This document shows, one piece after another, positions 12,701 to 24,700 of a stretch of 64,000 bases of DNA. The position numbers and the translations under genes are program-made. The notes beneath the pieces were generated by a model, which saw nothing but the letters and a program-made list of their open reading frames with translations, made no database searches and was not told where the DNA came from. The DNA lies in the NCBI GenBank assembly GCA_050084985.1, contig JBITNC010000002.1, forward strand, positions 35,340,001-35,404,000, written 5' to 3'. Origin of the DNA: Nageia nagi. Its lineage: Eukaryota > Pinophyta. Each line of letters opens with the position of its first letter. Within the stretch, counting starts at the first letter, position 1.

Positions 12701-15700
12701 TGGACTCTATCAATTTACCTGCTCTCTTACAAATAGGGGTTGCATCTGTAATGACCTACAAGACAAAAAAATTAAAATTAAAATATTAAATATTGAAAAA
12801 TTAAAAGTAAAACCAATAAAATGAAAAGTATAAATTATTAAATACTATAAAATTTAAAATAAAATAGCAAAATAATTTTATCTTGCATGGGCCAACATCC
12901 TTAATAGCTTGCTTCAAAAGATGAAATTGGAACTCTGAATCTTTTTTCTTTTCAAAGCAATCAATAGCTCGAAGAAAAGGACCATCTAGACATTTAACAA
13001 TTATATTGATGAATGAATGTTGACGAATGTCAGTCCATCCATTTATTACTATTGAACACCCATTATGCATCCATGATGTCTTCATTGTATGCATCATCAA
13101 AGTACATTTAGCATAAATCTTCTCCAAAAGATTAGTATGAAGTCTAGTCTCCTTGGGAGGAACATATGAAGGCCCTGCTTCCCTTACTTTTTCAAGTGCA
13201 TCTTTGAAATAAGGTGACCGTGCAATATGGAAGGGCAGCCCATGTGCATAAAAAAAGAAATCCAAAGAATCATCAGCAAGTTCTTTTGCTTGTATATTCA
13301 ATGCATCATGTATGTTCCCTCTTTTTCTTGATGGAGACAATGTAGAACTCAATAAACTAGAAGAAGCAGGGTGTGTGGAAGAAGATGCATATGGACCGAT
13401 AGTGGGAGATGGATGACTAGGAGTAGGGTGGCTAGATGAAGTATTTTCAGTTCTTTGTTCTTTTAAATCAGGATTAGTGCCCATATGTGTAAGCTTTATA
13501 ATTTCTGCAAGCTGGAATTTGTTTACATTTGGACACTTTCTCACCTCACACCCTGTTTTATGTGAGAGGTGTGCATCTAGCCTAGTATAGCTTCCTATAA
13601 ATCCAGTTGAATAAAAATTACAAATTACTTTTTTCCCTCTTCCGGTTGAACTTGAAGTATTTTTTGCCAATGGATTATTTCTAAAAAATTGCTATAGAGG
13701 TTTTTTGGAATTAAATGATCCTATAGCAAATGGTTTTAACAACATAGAGGGACAATCAAAACTAATTATGCTAGAACTGCTGCCCCTAGAAGTTTGTGAT
13801 TGTTGAATTTGTACATGATGTATATTTATGTTTACATTTTGATTTTGGGTTTCAATTTCTCTCACTCCCATTTTCATTTTCAGGAACAAAACTCATTTTC
13901 ACTATCCATTTTGATTTTGGATTCTGGACAAAAAAAATTTAAAATCAAAATGAAACTTTTTACAGTATCTAAAATTTTGAAGAATCTAACAAGAAAGAGA
14001 AAGAAAGAAAATCTACCTTGTCCTCTTTTTTGATGTAGTTTTTCTTTCATCACTCCTCTTAGTCCTCTCTTCCTTGCTGTTGTGTTTTTTCTTCCTCATT
14101 GTTTTTTTGTTGGGGCTACACAAAAAATAGGAGAATAGAAACTAAGATTGGGAGGTTAAAGTCACCTTTTAGGGTTTGGGGGGTTGGGGGCATGAGTGGG
14201 ACCCACTCCCATTCATTTTTTTTTCATGTTTTCAGTTTTGTTTTTTTTTTTTAAAACTTGAGCAAATTTTTTTTTTTGAGCTGGAAGCTCCCGGAGCAGT
14301 CACGAAACCGCTCAACCGCTTCGGATGGTAGGGCAGGCGGTCCAATCCACTCCGGCCGATCTAAAGCAGCAACATGTTTGGGAAATCCCAGAGCGCACTC
14401 CAGTGGAACCTTGCTTTTGGTGGATATTTTTCTAATGTATAGTAGGCTATGAGATTTACTCCCATGTAATCTATGATGTTCATGACATCTTATTTGGTGA
14501 GAGTTGGACCCAATTTTACTTCCTGATGAGGGAGGTTCCTCTTTAACTAAATGTAGATAATCCAACACATCAAACCAAGTCAATTCTATTAACTCAAAAC
14601 CCATCCATCTTTTTTAACACTTTCCATCTTTAAGGACAAAGATTTTTAAAAGATGGGGACATAATTGATTATCTAATAATAACATAATAACACGATCTTA
14701 TAATTGATCATATAATTGGGTACTAAGCATGTAGTTATAACTCTTTGTAAGGATATAGTTATGCGGACATAAAAAGATGAAATGTCTGCAGTCTCGAATT
14801 TTTGCCCACCTTCTGAAGGGATTAGAGGTGACAAAACCTCTCATTACTATGAATATAGTGCTCTGTCTCCAGTCCCATCCGGTTTGAGCAAACAGATGTT
14901 GTCTAGGAAGGATCTTGAGGTCACGAGTCCAAGTGGAGAAATCCAAGTGAGCTAAATGTATTGTTGGTATATATCTTGCAGAGGACCTAATTGATCATCA
15001 TCTTTGAGGTTAGAGATGAGGACAAGTATTCGATTAGCATAGTTAGCAGGTTCAGCTTAACCTGGCACAGGCGCAGGTTCGGTAAAATACGAACTTTTTT
15101 GACAGATTGACCCTGTGCAGTTCGGTCTGCCCTAAACCACCTGTAAAATGCGGGAAAATCATGGAGAAAAAACCCGCAACGTGAAGCAGGATACTGTTTC
15201 GATCACGACGTGCAGCAGGAAATGTTCTGTGTGACAGAAAATATTCTGTTCGATGTGAAGCAGGATTCAGGGTTTGATCTCCAGAGCCATGGAAAGAAGA
15301 TTGTTCTGTTTCCTGCCTCAGGAACCTTCACGCCCACCTGCACGCTAAAACACTTGTAGGAATTTGTGGCCAAAACCTTCATGCCCACTTGATTGCCTAT
15401 GTTGCCTTCGTTGGACTTGGACTCGACTGAGAGAAAAAAGGTGAAATCCTGTGGATGAATTTCACTGGGAGACTGACATGCTCCATAATTATAGTCAACA
15501 ATCTTTCAGGTGAAGACTGACATCCTCCATAATTATATTCAAGTACCGGCGGCAGAAAACACGTGAAATTTAGATCCGTGCTTCATTATTGTATTCGATA
15601 TCCGCGCCATGCTTACACCGGTTGTCTGGAGTTTAAGTCCGAAAATAAGTGAAATTTAGCATTCTGCCATTCTCTGACTGATGTGCTCTAATTATTGTAT

Positions 15701-18700
15701 CTATTTCAATTCTTTAGACAGCCATAATCCACAGCATTCTCTGAACAAAATCTAGAATCCACAGCACAAGCTCGTTGAAGAAACAGAGAGGAAATGCAGA
15801 GGGAAGTTCATTCACGTTGTATTCCAATTCCAAATCGAAATGTTTTTGTTTAATGTTTAATGCATATAGTTTAATTTTTTTTATTATATACAGTTTAAAA
15901 GTTTAATCTTCAAAGTTTACAAGGTGATAGTTTATAACTTTATAATTAAAGTGTTTTAAAAGTTCAAATGTTCATAGTTTAATGGTATAGTATATTTAAA
16001 TTTTAAAGTTTAAAAGTTTGTGTTATTTTGACATTTAAATTTCAAAGTTTTAAATTCTTATGTCTTGATTCGTGAATTATATATTATTATGTTCAAACTC
16101 TGATCTCTTGAATTATATATTTAGTAATTTGTATTTTTATATATTTCTGAATCGAATCGAATTTTTTTTGAAATTTTTAAACTTCCAAATTTTTTTTGTC
16201 TTCCGTTCGAACCAAATTTACTGAACCTAGTAACTATGTCAATTAGAAGTTGAAGGGTGGAACTCTATATAAAGGAAAATATAAACGAGCTGAAGAGGAA
16301 GACTAGCCTCTGAGAACTGGCCTTTTTTCACTCAACCAGAGGCTATTAACGAACAATGGGCTAAATATGTACACTCTGTTTGCTTGAGGCCTAGTCTCCA
16401 TTGGTTCGAGTCTCTTGAGATGAATAATTATCTTGAATATGCTTTCAAGGCAGAGGGGTTGAGCTGAAAATTCAGCGTGAACAATTCATTGTGGAATTGT
16501 TTGGAATGAGTTGCACAGTGCATCTGAAGAATTTGCATATGTCCAGTCTTTGCCCAATCTATATGACACACAATATTGGGCCCAAAGCATCTGAACCGTA
16601 TATGATAATGGATTTTATTATGTTGTCAAAGAGGCACATCTTCTTGGGAATGTCTTGGAAATAAATTTGAAAACAATGATTCTCCAAAGAAGAGATATAA
16701 CTATAAGCATACCTCTTACAAAGTCATGAATGTGCAACACATGTAAGATTGAGGGGAAGGGTCCGTAAACTGTACTCCAAGACATATGGGTCCTAGGATG
16801 TGATAGTTTCAAGGACCCAATTATCCCAACCTTGCATGAACAAAAGAAATAAAATTAAGTACTGTAGAATAATATTATTTCTTCTTTTAAACACAATTCA
16901 ACAGATAACTGCAGCAGATTCCTCCTTATGTTCAATTGAAGAGGGCACGAAGTAGAGTAGCATTGCAAAAAGGTTAATGATGCACCCCATTTTCCTTGAG
17001 CTAGCAGCTATGCATATTATTTTGGCAATTTCCTTGAAATTAATTTCAAATGCTGAGAGGAGAAGGGAGGACAACGTACACCATTTCATATGTTTATGTC
17101 ATATTCTCATCTAGCATTGGATATCAACAACGCTAGACCTGCTCTTAACCTACCCACCCTCAAGCAAGCACCATATGCCATTGGCCTAGAAAAGGATATT
17201 TGTAATGGATAGAATCATGATAGTGAAAGTAATAACATACTAAAATGTAACCAGTAGTCATGCATGAAATTTGATGCCAATTTCTTGAGTACATCTCCTT
17301 CTAACTCAACATTCCAACTTTTTATTCCTCAACTATCAAAGGCAAAGGAACGGCAGTATATTACTATATACAGGAAGATTATAATAACAGTCAAAAGGTC
17401 AAGAAACCTGGATCAGACTTCATAGTAAACTGTTAAGAATTGGGGACCTTTGCTCCTTTGTCCTTGATTCAAACTGTACTCTTGGTTAGTTTTTCTTTTT
17501 TTTTATCTAAATTTCATTACGGTTACATTTTTTATTTAACACATTATTTAACTGTTGATTGTGTTGGGAAACTCATCTGGTGAGGACTTTAATGTATATA
17601 CATTCCTAGTTGTGGTATTCATCACATTTAAGAAGCTCTGCTCCCTGAGCTGTTGATCCCGACCATTATGTAGGTTATTGTTGAATTTTTAATGTGTTTG
17701 AATGATTGTTATATGAATTTCAGAATATTTAAGTCCTGGTCTCAGAAAATATTTGAATTGTGAGCTAACAGTTCAATATTTAAAATTAGTTTGGATGTGT
17801 TCTTGTTAGGGGCCTCTTTAGAACCTGAACTTAGAAGAACGTTCCATATAAATTATAATCTGAACTTTGTAGTATCTAAATGGTTGTGTTGACATTTTCA
17901 GCAAGAGCTGGATGGGATTCTAAAAGACTATGTTGGCCGAGAAACACCACTGTACTTTGCAGAGAGACTAACAGAACATTACAGACGTTCAGATGGAGGA
18001 CCACACATCTATCTGAAAAGGGAAGATCTTAATCACACTGGTGCCCACAAGATCAACAATGCCGTTGCTCAAGCACTTCTTGCCAAACGCATAGGGAAAA
18101 AACGGATAATAGCCGAGACAGGTGCGGGACAGCATGGTGTTGCAACAGCCACTGTATGTGCACGGTTTGGTTTGCAGTGTGTTGTGTACATGGGGGCCCA
18201 AGATATGGAGCGTCAAGCTTTGAATGTCTTTCGCATGAGACTTCTTGGTGCTGAGGTGGGTTATATTTTCTTCTTTAGATCTATTTGAATATCGTGAAGA
18301 AATTGAATATTGATTCTTTAAAAGGAAATGCTGCATAGAAAGTTTAAGTATTTCTATCCAAGCACATCTTCGATGTTTGTGATTGAAATCGCAAATGACT
18401 GATATTAGATCATAGGAGTTCATAATTTTATTGCATGTTTTAGGAGTTCATAATTTTATTGCATGTTTTATTCAATCTGACAAAATTCCCTATTATTTTT
18501 TGTTTTATTTTTGGTATGTGATTCCAGGAGTAATTTGGTAGTCAGTACATGCAGTTAATTTTAAGGCATTTACTTCTCTCTTAAGTGGCTAGTCAATTTA
18601 CATATAGTTTAGCTTCAATTATTAATTCTTGTAGGTGAGGCCAGTTCATTCTGGTACAGCTACATTGAAGGATGCCACATCAGAGGCTATTCGAGACTGG

Positions 18701-21700
18701 GTTACAAATGTAGAAACAACACACTATATTCTGGGATCAGTTGCTGGTCCACATCCATACCCCATGATTGTAAGAGACTTCCATGCTGTAATTGGCAAAG
18801 AAACACGAAGACAAGCAATGGAAAAGTGGGGTGGAAAGCCTGATGTATTGGTTGCCTGTGTTGGAGGTGGTTCAAATGCGATGGGTCTATTTAATGAATT
18901 TGTTGATGATGAAAATGTGAGGTTGATAGGTGTCGAAGCTGCGGGCTTTGGCTTGGACAGTGGGAAACATGCTGCCACTTTGACGAAAGGCGAGGTGGGT
19001 GTTTTGCATGGAGCCATGAGTTATTTGTTACAAGATGAAGATGGTCAGATCATTGAGCCTCATTCCATAAGTGCTGGGTAAGAATCAAGATTATTGAGTT
19101 ATATGACTCAAGTTATATTGCAAAGTGCATTAGTGATTTAAATCTTCTGTTTCAAATTGTTTGTTTGGTTTTCTTCCTTTTAATAATGAGTTTATTGGTC
19201 TTGTTTGCAATGCATTTTAGTTTGGACTACCCTGGTGTTGGACCAGAGCATAGTTTCCTGAAGGATATTGGTCGTGCAGAGTACTACAGCATTACCGATC
19301 AGGAGGCACTAGATGGTAAGTGGTATTCTTGGCGACAATAACCCTGTTTCAGAGATTGTTTGTGTGAAACAACTGTTTTTCTGTTATAATATTAGATTAT
19401 CAATATTTAATTTTATGATTAGAGAGATAATTATATAATCTGCTATGATGGTCTTCATATACTAAACTATTAATCCAAATTGATGTTCTTTGCTGGTTGT
19501 CAGCCCTGATTGGCTATTGTTATCCATTGTATACAAATTACATGATGCATGTATGTTGCTTGTTCAATGTGATATTTGCTCATGGAGAGAGGTGGTATTT
19601 AATTACGTTTATCTTGTGAAGTAAAAAGATCTTAAATAGGTTGAAACTTCTCGGTGTATCTTCATATGATTACCCATTAGGTTGTAGAGTGTTTTTTTAG
19701 ATATCAGTATAAAAGGATACTGTTTGAACCCATGAATTCCAACTTGATTTTGCTGTTGGTTTTGAACTTTAGAAGTTGTCCTGGCACATGAGGTTATGCC
19801 TTCAATTTTTTGAATAATGAATATAATGGAAACTGTAGCTTTATGCCTATTAACTGCCTTGAAAGGCAATAGACCTAATACTTTGTCTGTTATGAGAAAA
19901 CTCTGCCCTTTTGCTATGTTGAGACAAAAGTTGCATGTTTGTACTCAACAATGACTAGTAAATGCTGAAGAGTAACATTATGGATCATACTTGACAAATA
20001 CATAGTAAAATATTGTAAGATTTAAGCTAAACAAGGATAATTCAGCAGTAAAATAATTTATTAAACTGAACTGTCACCAAGAAAGAAATATATTTCTCAT
20101 TTATTGACAGTTCCACTCTAAAGACACCAAGTTGAATATAAAAATATGTATTAAACAGGTTAATGGCTCTCTACTAGAGTTCACATCATCAATATAATGG
20201 CATATATGTATCTGTTGAATACATGTATTATGCTTATTTGGTTTTAATGAACGTAGTCAATGACTTGGGCTTGAGAAAAGTCATCAAGTTCAAGTGTTAA
20301 CAGTGGATTTGGATCTTAGAAGAAGCCTTCAAAATATGTCAGCAAAGAGTTAACTCTGTTCTGTTGAGTAAAGTCAAACTTGTATCAGCCATGTGGTAAT
20401 TTTAGTACCTTCAAGTGAGTTTTAATACATTGGTCACTGGTTTTCATTGCTATTATATTGTGCTCTCCTGAGTTATTCATAACCAACCCTGCCTATCCTG
20501 TTCAAGGCATTTGTTTCCAAAGGGCGTGAAAGATTTTTCTGTGACTTCCAAGTTTAATTGCTATTTCTGTAGCTAATATCTGGTGTTTCTCAATCAAGTG
20601 GACTGTTATGATTGATAAGCATAAGTTAGGTCATGAAGTTTAAAGATGTTGTGATGGAAAAAAACTGACAATTTTAGCACTGTTTGGAGTTAATTGAATT
20701 GAATAAAGTGGACATATTTTACATAAACCATGAAATTCAGCAATTAAAAATGCCCAACCCTTGCAGATTTTTCTCTGCATCTCTCAGCAGGTAACAGTCA
20801 GAAACTTTTTCTAACTCAAAATTAAAGTAAAAAGAACATTCAGAATGAGGAAAATCTCAATCTAGTGTAATGCACAATAAAGGATCCTTTGAACCGAGTA
20901 AAAGTGCATATGAAGTCCCCCAGGCAATGCTATAATGATTACGGTAAGCACAGTTGGGAGACTGGGGGGTGTGCTAGAGTCATGGTTATGAAAACCATAG
21001 CATGCATATGAAACAAGGCTCTGATACAAATTGGTATATCCCAACAACAGTAGAAATGGAAATAACTTGGAAGAGGCCACCCAAGCTGTATCACTCACAT
21101 AATTAGAAGGTTAACTAGTGTTCAAGAGAATGTGAAAGCCTTACAGCTAAGCCTTTGTTTGCTGCCCATGAACTAGACTTACAAGGTTGCCCCGTGTGCA
21201 AGAGTCATGGTTCTGAAAACCCTTGCATGTCTATGAATGAGGCTTTGCTACCAATTGATATGTGCCAATAACAGTCTAAAAGGAAATAACTCAAAAGAGG
21301 CCACCAAAGCTGTATGATACACATAATTAGAAGATTTTGAATAGTGTTCGAGACGATGGGAGATCCTTACAGCTAAGCCTTTGTTAGATGCATGTAAATT
21401 GGACTTAAGAGGTTACACACCTGGAATAGACACAGTGGTGTTACAATAGGGATGCATGCACTTCAGTAAATGGCATGGAGAGATCTAAATTTAAGGTATA
21501 CAGTTTACTAAGCATGGGGTACAGCTTACTTCAAGTGAGTAGAATCTGACTGACTGGCACATCAGCATCTGAGGCTTCAAGGATTGCTGCAGGTACATTC
21601 TTATCAATATCATAAGCATGTAGAATAGAAAGATTCATTCCCAAGGGCACATGGTTATTCCACTCAGCTACCTCATTTAGTTATGAAGCATAAGAAACTG

Positions 21701-24700
21701 TACATTGATATGAGATGGCATGATGCTTTTTATAAATTTTCCCGATTTTGTTGCTGCTATATTTCCATCTTTATCAAACCTTAAATGTTAGCTTTTATGC
21801 CTTGTGAAGAACTCCCATACCCTCCTAGATGTGAATATCTTTGTTGCTCTACCAACATAATGGCTGGATTTAAGGGCTACATAAATCTGAATGAGCCAGC
21901 TCGAAATATGTCAATGCTAAGTGGGTCTTTTCTCTCTCAAGAAACCCTCGGTGATGCTTTATAATGAGACATCCCTAATGCACACAATGTGGGGGATTCC
22001 AAACCAGAAGGAATTCCAAGCACCATAATCCTCTTTCATTTAACACTGTATGATCTATGATTGAGATAACACAATCTACAGCGCTACAATTTGCTCGTCT
22101 CCTCGAAAATCATATTCTTTAATCTCCTTGACACTTCTAGAAGATAATCCTCCTAAGGAATCAATTTTTGTCATCAGTACTTTCAGTCACAGTGGCATTG
22201 CAATCATTCTAACTATCTTTACTCGTTTGGAACAAAATTCTACCTTTTTCCAAGACTTAAATGGTAGATACATATCCAAACATATGGAGTTTTAGAACAT
22301 AATAATCATATTGATCTTTCAATTAATGATTCTCTCATCACTTGTACCTTCCAGCTCTGAATCCTGATCACTAGTGATACAGATGATCTTACTACAATTG
22401 CTGTCATGAACATATGAAGTAAAGAATTACATAGGGGAGCGGGCCTAATAGTTGTCCAATAGTTGTTATGGACCATGGTACTTGATGTGATAGCATTGAA
22501 CATAATATTACCAATGAATTGTGCAAAGATATTTGATTTATACATTTTTTGCTTAAGGTAAAATCAAGGTTTGAAAGGGCTTCTACCCTTATACAATGCA
22601 AAAGAAGGCTAGCCCAGTAATACTTACCTGGAAACCAACAATCAGCCTAGAGAAAGAAAATATTTAAAACAAGCTGAAAAGACAATTGCAAAATGTTACC
22701 TTGCTTCATAAAGCAAACAGAATATTCTTTAAGCAGACCAACTTTTAGTGATTAATCCTTTCTATTGCTTCTAAGATGGACGACTCCTCAATAAGAATTA
22801 ATACAAAAGTGAAAGTATCAGGGCGAAATCCATCTCTTGTCTTCTTCTCTAAGAGCACCCAAATTTGCCAACTAATCTGCAATACTGTTTCCTTCTCTAA
22901 GAACATGGCTTCCTTCATATGCCTCAACAGATTCTAACATTTGTAGAGTTTCCTGAAGAATGCTAGTCACCTTCCAACTTAATTTAGCTATGCCTTTTGG
23001 GCAATTAATTTTATTCAAAGAAACTACTTTCACCAACAATTTTTTTATCTTTATATCCTTTGCTAGTTTATCACCAGCATTAACAGCCCTTGCTTCAGCC
23101 AAATGGGTTGTCATTTCTCCAAATGTTTTGGTAAAAGCACCTACCATAACACTGATATTATTTCTGATAACCCCTATGCCTCTAGCCTTTCCAGGGTTTC
23201 CTTTAGAAAGCCCATCTCAGTTTAAAGTTTAAACCAATCTGTTTTCAGAGGATGCCACTTGATATTAGTTCTTTTTGAATCTTGAAAAGAAATACATTTC
23301 TGAATTGGTTTAAGCGTCCATCTAGAAGCTAGAGAAGCTTCCACATTGTTTTCTTATTCTTCAACTTGATAATGGATATTATTTCTAATAACCCCTCTGC
23401 CTCTAGCCTTTCCAGGATTTCCTTTAGAAAGCCCATCTCAGTTTAAAGTTTAAACCAATCTGCTTTCAGAGGATGCCACTTGATATTAGTTCTTTTTGAA
23501 TCTTGAAAAGAAATACCTTTCTGAATTGGTTTAAGTGTCCATCTAGAAGCTAGAGAAACTTCCACATTGTTTTCTTATTCTCCAACTTGATAATGGATAA
23601 GTTGTCCAAAATCGTTCCTTTAATCGTTCGAGTATTTCTAAGAAATTAAGAATAGACCTTTTTTCCTTTTTAAAAATGCTCTTGTTTTGTTCCAGCCAAA
23701 TGCCTGAAGCATAATGAAAAGAAATGAAGTCCCACATTGCATATAGTCTTCTACTTTTAATAGGTATTTCCCACTGCTGCAGCCAATCCAACATCTTTTT
23801 TGGGAGAACCCAATTAATTCCTATTTCTTGAATGATATTAGTGCTAATCTGTGTAGAGTACTTGAATTCTAAGAAGATGTAATTCACAGATCCCTCATTA
23901 GATTCACACGGGACACATCTATTACTTAGTTGAAAATCTTTTTTCTTCAGATTGTCCATAGTTAAAATTTTATTCTGAGAAGCAAGCCAAAGGAAAATAG
24001 CAATTTTAGGTGTTTCTTTCTTAATCCAAATCATATTCCAAGGAAATCCTCCCTTTTGTTCACAACCAAAAGAGAATCATAAGCCAATTTAACTGTAAAA
24101 CCTCCATTTGCATCAGATCCCCAAACTCGAGTCTTCCTCCAAAGAGTGGCTCAAGAAGTAAGATTGAGCAACCTTAAAGCTTCTTCCTTTTGGGGATTGC
24201 TACCTTTCAAAATTTTCCATCCTATAGTGGAATCCTTTCTTTGAATAAATTCCTAAACCACACACTCACATTGCATTTCCACCTCATTTCTAGTTACCAA
24301 GAGCCTGTTGTCTTTATCCAAAGGGTAACTGTCCAGCCAAGCATCTTCCCAAAAATGTGCTTTAGTATCCCTTCTAACTTTCCATCTAATACCCTTCCAA
24401 AGAACTCCCCTACTTCTTATGATATGATTCCATCTAATACCCAGGCCTTGCATTTGGCCCCATTCACACGTGCTATCACTCAATAGGATTTTGTATCATG
24501 TTTTTCACACTAGAAGGTTTAGATTTGAACCTAGGCCTCCCACATCTGAGGGATTTCAACACTGCTACTCACCAACTCCTCTAGTGGAGATCCACAAATC
24601 TCCCTCTTTTATTATCCCCCATCCTATCTTTCCAGCCAAAATTTTGTTGAAAGTTCTTATCCTTCTTAAACCCAAACCTCCACATAATTTAGGTTTACAA

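Noticed and set aside
17989-18423. Minus-strand ORF opposite TSB exon 2 and intron 2
   Set aside because: Shadow of conserved coding sequence, and it runs across a splice site.
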